64,000 bases of DNA from Saprospiraceae bacterium. GTDB lineage: Bacteria; Bacteroidota; Bacteroidia; Chitinophagales; Saprospiraceae. Below the pieces are notes generated by a model. It did not search any database. It saw nothing but the letters and a program-made list of their open reading frames with translations, and was not told the origin of the DNA. Positions 8,657-16,803 of this stretch are shown here, piece by piece (position 1 is the first letter of the stretch; every line of letters starts with the position of its first letter). Made by a program: the position numbers and the translations under genes. The DNA lies in NCBI GenBank assembly GCA_958295895.1, contig CATQHI010000022.1, forward strand, positions 62,001 through 126,000, read 5' to 3'.

Positions 8657-9538
8657 ATGGGTAGCAGCGGACTTTCGTGGGGCATCCGGGGACTCAGCCT
8701 GCTGGTACTGTGCCTGGTGCAGGCCATCGGTAACGAGCCGGGGATCTCGACTACTGGCCTAGCCCTACTGCTCCTCGTACTCGGTATACCCCACGGGGCG
8801 GCGGATCACCTCATCTTTCGGGCCCGGCATCCGGAGCGGCAGTGGCGGGGGCAGCGGTGGAAGTTTCTGGGTTTTTACTCCTTGCTGGTTGTGCTTTACG
8901 GTGTGTTATGGCACGCCTTTCCAGCGGTCGCTTTTTTGGTCTTTTTGGGAGTGAGCGTGTACCATTTCGGGCAGTCGTACGGGGAGGGAGGTATGGCCTC
9001 GCAGCTGGCCTGGGGCAGTTTCGTGTTGCTCTTCCCGGTGATGTTGCACTACCCGGAGGCCGCCCCGATTATTGAGCGCATGGTGTGTTACCCTAGCGAT
9101 CGGTGAGCCCGAGCGAATCGTTGTGTGCGGCATGCTAATTGCAGCCAATGTGGCGCTGCCCCTCTGGGAAGGGACCAGGCAACGCGCGACGGGTCAGGAG
9201 ATCGCGCGGAGGTTACTCGATCTGGCCCTGCTTACTGCCCTGTATCTGTCTACAGATCTACTCCTGGGCTTCGGACTGTTTTTCCCTGCTCTGGCACAGT
9301 GTACCGGCGGCGGCGGAGCAGTGGCGCTACCTGCAACGGCGTACAGTGGTGGTAGATCTGCGAGGGTACCTACGAGAGTTACTACCACTTACCCTAGGTG
9401 CCGTCGGAACGTTAGGGGGGCTGTATTTGTGGCTAGCCGGGGGGCACGGGGGCCGGGATTGATTTGGGCGTGGTGTTTATGCTAGTATCGTTGATCACGC
9501 TGCCGCATGCATTCTTGATCGACCGGGTGTATCGCTAA
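8657..9538 (+). pseudogene. blh: Brp/Blh-type beta-carotene 15,15'-dioxygenase, three frameshifts
   Basis: Cleaves beta-carotene into two retinals in the membrane; retinal is the rhodopsin chromophore. The first frame (8657 to about 9088) has the family motifs GIPHGAADHLIF and SVYHFGQSYGEGG; the second (about 9090-9280) reads TLAIGEPERIVVC onward; the third (about 9283-9450) reads FSLLWHSVPAAAEQW; the fourth ends in SLITLPHAFLIDRVYR with TAA at 9536-9538. Each join needs one base removed: near 9088-9089, in the T5 run 9279-9283, and in the G runs around 9438-9455. Every conserved block is intact, so sequencing error is at least as likely as decay. If the shifts are real, the cell cannot make retinal this way. 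It pairs functionally with the rhodopsin at 37.8-38.6 kb. Confidence 0.85.
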
Positions 9539-9573
9539 CGTGTAGCGACGGCTGAAGCCGTCGCTACACGTTA
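9536..9573. terminator. Perfect 17-bp palindrome shared by converging genes
   Basis: Stem TAACGTGTAGCGACGGC (9536-9552), loop TGAA, and an exactly complementary arm (9557-9573). The two outer trinucleotides are the stop codons of blh (TAA, plus strand) and of the SDR gene (TAA, minus strand). It can act as a bidirectional terminator. It also resembles REP-like palindromes mobilised by RAYT transposases, one of which is in this window. Confidence 0.8.
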
Positions 9574-10267
9574 CCAGGGCAGCCGCTCGCCGTCGCGGAA
9601 AAAGCCACCAGTTGGGCCATCGTCGGGTAATAGCGCGGCCCAGAGGATACTTCGCGCACCCTCCTCCACACTGCGCGGAGCCTCCTGCCCCCCCATACGG
9701 GTGCGCACCCAGCCGGGACAAACCGCATTCACGAGAATCTTATCGCTAGCCAGATCGGCGGATAGCTTCAGCGTGAGCATATTGAGACCGGCTTTGGTCA
9801 CCGCGTAGGCCGGCGTGCCGGGCCAGCTCTCGACGAAGGAGCCGCTGGCACTGGAGACGTTGACCACCCGCCCTCCCCCACCCTTGCGCAACTGGGGGTA
9901 AAGTTGCCTGGACGAGTCGCCAGGGACCCACGGTGTTGACCTGCCAGGCCTCCTCAACGATTTGGAAGTCGGCCGTAAGGGTATCCTGGAAGGTGTCGTA
10001 GTGGATACCGGCGTTGTTGATCAGTACGTCGACCGTACCAATATCGGTCCTCACGTAGTCCGCGAATGACTGGATACTCTCGGGGTCGGCGACGTCGAGT
10101 TGGTGGAAAATGACCTCGGTCCGTTCGACCTGCATGGCACCGGCGGCCCCGGCTCCTGCCTCGCTTCTGCTGGTAAGCAGGACGCGCATACCCTGCTCCG
10201 TCGCGAGTTGGCGCACTACTTCCAGGCCCAGGCCCCGGTTGGCCCCGGTCACGATGGCTGTCTTCAT
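9571..10267 (-). pseudogene. Short-chain dehydrogenase/reductase, one frameshift
   Basis: Read across the shift the gene encodes 231 residues, a normal SDR length. Start ATG at 10267: MKTAIVTGANRGLGLEVVRQ has the TGxxxGxG cofactor motif, then VDVLINNAGI (NNAG), the catalytic Ser in VVNVSSASGS and YxxxK in PAYAVTKAGLNML, and VCPGWVRTRMGG. The frame breaks in the G5 run at 9894-9898; one G fewer restores VQATLPQLRKGGGG. It is probably a cytoplasmic NAD(P)-dependent oxidoreductase of unknown substrate. The start sits 5 bp from a TACCTTTC -7-like element (10273-10280). It converges on blh through the shared palindrome. Sequencing error is the likelier cause of the break. Confidence 0.83.
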
Positions 10268-10338
10268 GGGCCGAAAGGTAGGGCGGCGCGAACAAAAGCG
10301 AGCGGTAGACAGTACCCAAAGAAAAACAACCAACACAC

Positions 10339-10770
10339 ATGAAACGTACCGCAACCGCACGCTGGAATGGCTCGCTCAAGGATGGCGCCGGCCACCTATC
10401 CACTAAGAGTGGCGTACTCGAAGAAACCAGCTACTCCTACAAAAGCCGCTTCGAAGATGGTAAGGGGCACCAATCCCGAGGAGCTCATCGCCGCCGCCCA
10501 CGCCGGCTGCTTCACGATGGCCGTGACCCACGCCCTGGGCGAGGCGGGCTACACCGTGCACGAGCTCGATACGGACTGCGCCATCGATTTTCAGGACCAA
10601 ACGATCAAGGAAAGCCACCTGAAATGGAAGCCCGGGTCAAGGACATTCAGGAGGACGAGTTCGACGAGATCGTACAGAAGGCTAAGGAAAACTGCCCGGT
10701 CTCGCGTGCCCTCAACGCCAACATTACCCTGGAGTACAGTCTCCACACAGTAGGCAACCCGGTGGCCTAA
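10339..10770 (+). CDS. osmC: OsmC-family peroxide-detoxifying protein, two compensating frameshifts
   Basis: 143 residues overall. The start reads MKRTATARWNGSLKDGAG and the end VSRALNANITLEYSLHTV, but the middle of the open frame (about residues 43-95) is nonsense. The next frame there reads TNPEELIAAAHAGCFTMAVT, the OsmC core with the first redox Cys; the second Cys is in KENCPVSR. Restoring the protein needs one G fewer in 10464-10467 and one A more in the A run near 10622. OsmC/Ohr proteins reduce organic hydroperoxides with paired cysteines. It is divergent from the SDR gene. Net length is unchanged, so automated calling would accept a protein with a corrupted active site. Confidence 0.82.
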   Translation: MKRTATARWNGSLKDGAGHLSTKSGVLEETSYSYKSRFEDGKGHQSRGAHRRRPRRLLHDGRDPRPGRGGLHRARARYGLRHRFSGPNDQGKPPEMEARVKDIQEDEFDEIVQKAKENCPVSRALNANITLEYSLHTVGNPVA

Positions 10771-10797
10771 CCGCCATCCCCCTTTGCGACGAAATGA

Positions 10798-10827
10798 AGC
10801 CCCCGTCAACAGCAGTTGGCGGGGGCT
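10798..10827. terminator. Bidirectional terminator hairpin, osmC / lacI
   Basis: Stem AGCCCCCGTCAAC (10798-10810), loop AGCA, complementary arm 10815-10827 with one G-T pair. It lies between the osmC stop (10770) and the lacI stop (10833), so it can serve both converging genes. Confidence 0.8.
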
Positions 10828-10832
10828 GCTTA

Positions 10833-11852
10833 TTATTTCCTGCGCGAGGAGGCCCGCACCCGTAGCTCCCCGGTCTGTACGATTCGCTCGGTGGGTAGCG
10901 GCTCCGCATTGTCGATCTGCCGAAACAGTAGCTCGGCGGCTGCCGCGCCCATGCGCCCGCTAAACTGCTCCACGCTGCTGATGGCCGGCTCGATGATGCG
11001 CGTAAAGGGCTCGTTGGAAAAGGCTACGAGGGCCAGATCTTCCGGAATCGATACCCCATGCTCCTTACAGTAGAGCGTGATGCCAAGTCCGGTCCAATCG
11101 GAGGCCGTAAAGACGGCGTCGGGCGGTTCGGACAGGGCTAAGAGGCGAGCGGCGGCGGGGTACCCCTTCTGCTCGTTGAGGCAATCGCGGTCGATGTACT
11201 CGTGTCGTAGGGGCAAGCCCACCTCCTCCCAGGGCGCGGGCGTAGCCAGCGTAGCGACCGGCGTAGATACTGACGCTATCCGGCCCGCCCAGGTGGGCAA
11301 TGCGGCGGCCCCCTGATCGAGTAGATGGCGTACGGCCTGGTAGGACATCTCCGCATCATCGATGATGACGCGGTGGGCCGCGAAGTGCTCCGGCACCCGG
11401 TCGAAGAACACCAGCGGAAACTGCCGCCGCTGGAGCTCGACGAAGTGGTCCATGCGGTCGGTCTCCAGGGTGCAGCTGGCCAGAATACCATCGACGCGGG
11501 CGGCGGTCAGGGCAGCCACGTTTTCTCGCTCGGCGGCCAGGGTCTCGCTACTCTGGGTGATGATGAGCTGAAAACCGCGGCTGCGGGCTACCTGCTCAAT
11601 GCCACTGATGGCGTTGGCGAAGAAGTCGCGGTTGATACGCGGGACGATGAGACCGATCGTCTTGGTAGCCCCACCGCGCAGGCCGGCCGCTACGCGGTTG
11701 GGCTGGTAGTTGAGATCGGCGGCGGTGGCGGCGATGAGTTCCTTTGTGCGGGAGTTGATGCGCTCGTCGTCACGTAGGCCGCGGGAGACGGTGGAGGGGC
11801 TAAGGTTGAGTCGCTGGGCAATGTCATAAATGGTGACTGCTTTCTTTTTCAT
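10833..11852 (-). CDS. LacI-family transcriptional regulator
   Basis: 339 residues. The N-terminal HTH (TIYDIAQRLNLSPSTVSRGL, about residues 6-25) and hinge are canonical, followed by the periplasmic-binding-like effector domain with TIGLIVPRINRDFFA and DGILASCTLE. Residues about 181-207 look wrong: the open frame gives GAAALPTWAGRIASVSTP, whereas the neighbouring frame gives GRRIAHLGGPDSVSIYAGRY, the expected LacI sequence. An extra base in the C5 run 11309-11313 and a missing base at 11228-11230 cancel out. It is divergent from susC, so it likely controls the SusCD pair and perhaps the uronate operon in response to a sugar acid (inference). Confidence 0.88.
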   Translation of the reverse strand: MKKKAVTIYDIAQRLNLSPSTVSRGLRDDERINSRTKELIAATAADLNYQPNRVAAGLRGGATKTIGLIVPRINRDFFANAISGIEQVARSRGFQLIITQSSETLAAERENVAALTAARVDGILASCTLETDRMDHFVELQRRQFPLVFFDRVPEHFAAHRVIIDDAEMSYQAVRHLLDQGAAALPTWAGRIASVSTPVATLATPAPWEEVGLPLRHEYIDRDCLNEQKGYPAAARLLALSEPPDAVFTASDWTGLGITLYCKEHGVSIPEDLALVAFSNEPFTRIIEPAISSVEQFSGRMGAAAAELLFRQIDNAEPLPTERIVQTGELRVRASSRRK

Positions 11853-12138
11853 AGGTGGTGGCGGGCGGCGGACGGCAAATGGGTAAGGTAAGGCTTGGCG
11901 CCAATAAAAAGCGGGCAGCGGGATTGACCCCCGCTATGGATCACCTACCCTATACCGCTTCCGGTCTTGGTGGATCCGTCGAAGCGTACTAGTACAGTTT
12001 GTACAGCATCCAAACGACGAAAAGTTCGTACACCCCAGAGATTATAAGATTTATGCGCGCAAGATTCAACCGATTGAGGATTATAGCTTACATTCGTTCA
12101 GCTTCTGCGTCAAAGTGACACAATTAACTACTCGACTC
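11853..12138. promoter_or_regulatory. lacI-susC divergent control region
   Basis: Holds a 27-bp repeat copy (11906-11932), a perfect palindrome GTACTAGTAC at 11986-11995 and an overlapping interrupted one, GTAC-N5-GTAC, at 11992-12004. LacI-family operators are short palindromes, so these are candidate operator half-sites. The stretch 12030-12100 is A+T-rich and probably carries the susC promoter. No exact -7 consensus was found. Confidence 0.45.
11906..11932 (+). repeat. 27-bp direct repeat, left copy
   Basis: Starts AAAAAGCGGGCAGCGGG and ends in five C. It is identical to 16717-16743. AGCGGG (11917-11922) can pair with CCCGCT (11930-11935). The two copies bracket susC-susD. Confidence 0.8.
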
Positions 12139-15100
12139 ATGCGAAATCTTCACCTTCCCCCTGTAAAGAGCTGCTGCCACGTGGCACTGCTCTACCTGCT
12201 GCTAATCGCCGGCGTACTGCACGGTCAATCCCGTACAATCACCGGCACGGTAACCGACGAAAACGGCGGCGATCCACTCATCGGCGTGACCGTCCTGGAA
12301 GACGGTACCAGCAGTGGTACGGTCACTGACGTAGATGGAACCTATAGCCTTACGGTGTCCGGTCCCGAAGCGGTACTGAACTTTAGTTACGTCGGTTACC
12401 TACGCCAGCAGCAACCGGTGGGGCAGCGGAGTGTCATTGACCTTGCCCTGGTGGCCGACAACGTAGCGTTGGAAGAAGTGGTGGTTGTGGGTTACGGTAA
12501 GGTCCGTAAGAGCGATCTTACCGGCTCCGTCGCCCAAGTTAGTGCAGAGGAGCTATCGGCCTATCCGGTCGCCTCGGCTACCCAGGCGCTACAGGGGCGT
12601 GCCGCCGGCGTACAGGTACAGAGTACCAACGGCGCGCCGGGCTCTACTCCCATCGTGCGGATCCGCGGGGGTACCTCGATCAACGCTAGTAGCGATCCGC
12701 TCTACGTAGTCGATGGATTCGTGGGTGGCATACTGCCCCCGCCCGAGGAGATCGCAAGCATCGAGATTCTAAAGGACGCCTCGGCCACCGCCATCTACGG
12801 CTCACGGGGTGCCAATGGGGTGGTACTGGTGAGCACCCGCCGCGGGCAAAGTGGAAAGGCGCGGGTAACGCTCAACGCCTCCTACTCCCTACAGAATGAG
12901 ATTGGCCGGCTCGACCTACTGGATGCCGATCAGTACGGCGATCTGATCCAGGAGATTGACTCCGCCTACGTGCAGGGACCGGATCGGGTAGACTGGCAGG
13001 ACGAGATATTTCGGACCGGTAATATTGCTAACGTTCAGTTGGGCTTCAGTGGGGGGTCTGAGCAGTTAGACTACTACGTTTCCGCTACGGCCTACGATCA
13101 GACGGGTATTATTACCAACTCCGATTTTCAGCGCTTTTCGCTCCGTAGCAATTTAACCTTCCGGCTCAACGAAAAGCTCGATCTGGGCGTCAATCTGTAT
13201 GGGCAAAAGACTAATAGCCAGGGCGTAATCACCCAGGAGGGAAGCGGCGGTGCGTCCAGCACGGGCGTAGTAATGGGGGCCTACTTGTTCGAACCCGATT
13301 ACGGCATAGTCAATGCCAATGGGGACTTTAGCATCTCCCGCACCGGTGACCCCTTCAATAACCCGGTAGCCACGGCCACGCAACGCACTAATGAAAACGT
13401 CGGTGACGCTACCCAGGCTAACCTGCAGGGTAACTGGACCATCATTGAAGGCCTGACGGCCACACTGAGCGCCGGGGCGAGCACGACCAATTACCGTGGC
13501 GGCAGTTACATTCCTACCACCCTACAGGCCGCCGATCAGGGCCGCGGAGGCACGGGTAGCATCAATGCCGGCCGTAACCTCAACCTCCTCAACGAGAACT
13601 ACCTCACCTACGACCGGCCCCTGGGTGCCACCGGAAATTTGAACCTGGTAGCGGGCTACAGCTACCAGAAGGAACGCTTTGAATCCTACCGGGCCGAATC
13701 CCAAAGCTTTATCACCGACGCCGCCGGGTTTTATAACCTGGGCGGGGGGTCCGTACCACAGCAGCCCGCCTCAAACCTTACCGAGACCGAGCTCGTCAGC
13801 TGGTACGGCCGGGTCAACTACCGCCTCAACGACCGCTACCTACTCACCTTCAATGCCCGGTACGACGGCTCCTCCACCTTCAGTGCCAACAACAAGTATG
13901 CCTTCTTCCCCTCCGCCGCCGTGGCCTGGAATTTAGGCCGCGAAGCCTTCCTGGTCGATGCCAACTGGCTCGATAACTGGAAGGTGCGGGCAAGCTACGG
14001 GGTCACCGGCAACCGGGCCATCGGAGCCTACCAGACGCTGGCCTCCTTTAGTACCATCGCCGCCATCCAGAACGGTCAGCTGGTAAATGCCATCCGGCCT
14101 ACCTCGGTGGCCAACAACGACCTCACCTGGGAATCCACCAAACAGTTCAACATCGGCACCGACATCGATCTGCTCGAGGGTCGACTTAGCCTGACCTTTG
14201 ATTACTACGACATGCGCACCGAGGATCTTCTCTTCAGTGTACCCCTTCCCGAATATTCCGGCTTCAGCAGCCAACTACGCAACCTGGGCTCGACCTCGAA
14301 TAAGGGTGTTGAGGCTTCCGTGACCGTACGCAGCGACTTTGGTGACTTCAGCTGGGACATCAACCTGAATGCCTCGGCTAACCGCAACCGGGTCGAGGAG
14401 CTACCCGACGATCTGGATGTCTTTTATTCCTCCTCTCCCGGTCACCTTGCGGGTATCGGCAACACCCAGGTACTGCGGGAGGGCGAACCGGTAGGCTCAT
14501 TTTTGGGCTTTCGCTACGAGGGCGTGTACCAGGAGGGAGATGATTTTATCCCCGGTAGTGGCTTCGAGCAGCAGGCCGGTGGGGAGCGCTTTGCCGACAT
14601 CGACGGAGACGGTATGCTTAATAACAACGACTTGACCATTATTGGCGATCCCAATCCAGACTTTATCTGGGGTATCAACAACACCTTCGGCTACCGCAAT
14701 TTCGACCTCAATGTGTTTTTCCAGGGCTCGGTCGGTAATGATATCCTCAGCTATACCCTGCTGGAATTAGGCCTGCTTTCCGGACGTACCAACGCCACCA
14801 CGGAATCACTCAACCGGTGGACGCCTAGCAACACTAACACGGACGTACCGGCCGCTAATGGGGGACGCTCCCAGAAGATTTCCAGCCGGTACGTGTACGA
14901 TGGTGGGTACGCACGGCTAAAGAACCTAGCCTTAGGCTATACGCTTCCCGCTTCGGTACTGGGTGCGGTTCGCCTCAGTAGCCTGCGCATCTACCTCAGC
15001 GCACAAAACCTCCTGACCATAACGGACTACCCCGGTGTAGACCCCGAAACCGCCTACCGGAGTGGCGGAAGTACCAATGCCAACCGCAACGTAGGCCTAG

Positions 15101-15159
15101 ACTACGGCAGCTACCCCAACGTCAAGTCGTACACCCTCGGCATCAACGTCGGCTTTTAA
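12139..15159 (+). CDS. susC: SusC/RagA-type TonB-dependent outer-membrane receptor
   Basis: 1006 residues from the ATG at 12139; a GTG at 12115 would add 8 residues before the signal. Order: signal peptide (VALLYLLLIAGVLHGQ), carboxypeptidase-regulatory-like domain (TITGTVTDENGGDPLIGVTV, about residues 36-115), a plug with the SusC signature VVVGYGKVRKSDLTGSV, DPLYVVDGF, IEILKDASATAIYGSRGANG, then a 22-strand barrel ending in YTLGINVGF. It imports glycan fragments across the outer membrane using TonB energy, gated by its SusD partner 19 bp downstream. The divergent LacI and the uronate operon 3.5 kb upstream suggest a uronic-acid-containing glycan; no polysaccharide lyase or hydrolase is in the window. 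Confidence 0.94.
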   Translation: MRNLHLPPVKSCCHVALLYLLLIAGVLHGQSRTITGTVTDENGGDPLIGVTVLEDGTSSGTVTDVDGTYSLTVSGPEAVLNFSYVGYLRQQQPVGQRSVIDLALVADNVALEEVVVVGYGKVRKSDLTGSVAQVSAEELSAYPVASATQALQGRAAGVQVQSTNGAPGSTPIVRIRGGTSINASSDPLYVVDGFVGGILPPPEEIASIEILKDASATAIYGSRGANGVVLVSTRRGQSGKARVTLNASYSLQNEIGRLDLLDADQYGDLIQEIDSAYVQGPDRVDWQDEIFRTGNIANVQLGFSGGSEQLDYYVSATAYDQTGIITNSDFQRFSLRSNLTFRLNEKLDLGVNLYGQKTNSQGVITQEGSGGASSTGVVMGAYLFEPDYGIVNANGDFSISRTGDPFNNPVATATQRTNENVGDATQANLQGNWTIIEGLTATLSAGASTTNYRGGSYIPTTLQAADQGRGGTGSINAGRNLNLLNENYLTYDRPLGATGNLNLVAGYSYQKERFESYRAESQSFITDAAGFYNLGGGSVPQQPASNLTETELVSWYGRVNYRLNDRYLLTFNARYDGSSTFSANNKYAFFPSAAVAWNLGREAFLVDANWLDNWKVRASYGVTGNRAIGAYQTLASFSTIAAIQNGQLVNAIRPTSVANNDLTWESTKQFNIGTDIDLLEGRLSLTFDYYDMRTEDLLFSVPLPEYSGFSSQLRNLGSTSNKGVEASVTVRSDFGDFSWDINLNASANRNRVEELPDDLDVFYSSSPGHLAGIGNTQVLREGEPVGSFLGFRYEGVYQEGDDFIPGSGFEQQAGGERFADIDGDGMLNNNDLTIIGDPNPDFIWGINNTFGYRNFDLNVFFQGSVGNDILSYTLLELGLLSGRTNATTESLNRWTPSNTNTDVPAANGGRSQKISSRYVYDGGYARLKNLALGYTLPASVLGAVRLSSLRIYLSAQNLLTITDYPGVDPETAYRSGGSTNANRNVGLDYGSYPNVKSYTLGINVGF

Positions 15160-15178
15160 TCTCTCAACTTCGATCAGC

Positions 15179-16696
15179 ATGCAACGCATATACTCTTTTC
15201 TGACCCTTCTCTGCCTCGGTGCCCTGCTCAATACCTGTACCGATCTGGAGGAGACTCCGGTAGCCATTCTCGCACCGGAATCCGTATTTCAGAGCCCCCG
15301 GGACGTCGAGACTGCCGTACTGGGGTCCTACGGTCGCTTTGCCGCCGAGGACGCCTGGGGCCGCAAGATGTTTCTCCCCATCCTTCTGCGCGGTGACATG
15401 GTAGATATCGGTGATTTAGGTACCCCCGCCCGCCGCGTACAGGTCAATAACTTCGACATGGACGCGAACAACGGTATGGTCACCGCCTTCTGGCCGGCCG
15501 CTTACGAAACCATCAGCGCGGCCAATGCAGCCATCAATGGCGCCTCCATCGTAGCCGAGCCCGCCGAGCGCATCGTGCCCCTGGAAGCCGAGGCCCGCTT
15601 TGTCCGCTCCATGGTGTACTTCCACCTGGTGCGCCTGTTCGGCGACATCCCCTACATCACGGAGTTCATCGACGATCCTTCCGCGGTGACCGACATCGGC
15701 AAAACCCCGGCGGCGGACGTCTACGCCGAGATCATTGCTGACTTCGAGTACGGCCGGCAGAACCTGCCCGAATCTTACGAAAGCGACCTACGGTCCCGCC
15801 CTACCCGGGCTACGGCCGCCGCTTTTCTTGCCGACGTGCACCTAACCCTGGGCAACTACGCCGAAGCCTACGAGGCGGCTAAGTGGGTGATTGACAATGC
15901 GGATACGTACAACTATCGCCTGGAACCCGACTTTCAGGATCTTTTCATCGCCGATATTGCCGACGGTATTCAGGAACCGATCTTCGTTATTGACTTCAAA
16001 GAAAACCTGAATGATGGACCCTTCAACACTGATTATATGGCACCCCTTACCGGAATACGGGGCAAGGATGCCCCTGAGGGGTGGAGCGTGGCTGTCCCAA
16101 GCTTCCGGGTGTTCGAGACGTGGCCTGGAGGTGACTACCGCAAGTCCGTAAGTTTCGATACTACCATGCTCAAGGATGGTGAGATTGTCGACTATACCCA
16201 GTTCGGTGACACCGACGCACAGCGGCCGCACAGCGCTAAGTTCTTTCGTTTCTTCGGTCAGGGCGCGGCCATCAGCAGCACGGGCAATAACTATCAGATG
16301 CTTCGTTACGCCGATCTACTACTCATTGCCGCCGAAGCCGCCAACGAGGGTAATGGAGGTGGGACGGCCGAGGCCATCGAACTCGTCAATCAGGTACGCA
16401 CGCGGGCCCGGGAGGGTAACCCCACGCCGACTGGTGTGCCGGCTAACCTGGAGGCCGGATTGGATCAGGGGGCCGTACGCGATCTCATCCTGGAGGAGCG
16501 TCGCCTGGAGCTAGCCTTCGAGGGGCGACGCTGGTACGATATCAAGCGTCGGCAGCTTGGGGATGAGGTGTTCAAGGGCGCTAATAGCCTCGAGCCCCAT
16601 CCTAATTTCGATGCCAGTCGCGACTATTTCTTTCCCCTGCCGGGGGACGAACTCGACCGCAATCAGAACCTGCTACCCCAGAATCCGGGCTACTAG
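15179..16696 (+). CDS. susD: SusD/RagB-type surface glycan-binding lipoprotein
   Basis: 505 residues. Lipoprotein signal YSFLTLLCLGALLNTC, with the Cys near residue 20. The helical TPR-like SusD core follows (SVFQSPRDVETAVLGSYG, EARFVRSMVYFHLVRLFGD near residue 145), and the C-terminal family block LILEERRLELAFEGRRWYD at about residues 438-456 precedes the terminal FPLPGDELDRNQNLLPQNPG. It caps SusC on the cell surface and binds the oligosaccharide. Second gene of the pair, followed by a hairpin inside the right 27-bp repeat. Confidence 0.94.
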   Translation: MQRIYSFLTLLCLGALLNTCTDLEETPVAILAPESVFQSPRDVETAVLGSYGRFAAEDAWGRKMFLPILLRGDMVDIGDLGTPARRVQVNNFDMDANNGMVTAFWPAAYETISAANAAINGASIVAEPAERIVPLEAEARFVRSMVYFHLVRLFGDIPYITEFIDDPSAVTDIGKTPAADVYAEIIADFEYGRQNLPESYESDLRSRPTRATAAAFLADVHLTLGNYAEAYEAAKWVIDNADTYNYRLEPDFQDLFIADIADGIQEPIFVIDFKENLNDGPFNTDYMAPLTGIRGKDAPEGWSVAVPSFRVFETWPGGDYRKSVSFDTTMLKDGEIVDYTQFGDTDAQRPHSAKFFRFFGQGAAISSTGNNYQMLRYADLLLIAAEAANEGNGGGTAEAIELVNQVRTRAREGNPTPTGVPANLEAGLDQGAVRDLILEERRLELAFEGRRWYDIKRRQLGDEVFKGANSLEPHPNFDASRDYFFPLPGDELDRNQNLLPQNPGY

Positions 16697-16716
16697 ATCA
16701 CCAATCACGCCGAAGC

Positions 16717-16743
16717 AAAAAGCGGGCAGCGGGATTGACCCCC
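16717..16743 (+). repeat. 27-bp direct repeat, right copy
   Basis: Identical to 11906-11932. It begins 20 bp after the susD stop and forms the left arm of the hairpin at 16722-16753. Confidence 0.8.
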
Positions 16744-16753
16744 CACTACCCGC
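16722..16753. terminator. Imperfect hairpin after susD
   Basis: GCGGG (16722-16726) pairs with CCCGC (16749-16753); the inner arms pair with two mismatches around the loop 16734-16741. It lies between the converging susD and ftsZ. No T tract follows on the plus strand, so terminator function is only likely. Confidence 0.5.
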
Positions 16754-16803
16754 ATCCAAAGCTAAAACGGTGTGATATAAATAACTAAGTCCTCGACGTC
16801 GTA

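Noticed and set aside
8047-8727. 226-codon open frame on the minus strand over dctM
   Set aside because: Antisense to a convincing permease; composition (runs of His, Asp, Arg) is the mirror of a hydrophobic gene, with no known motif.
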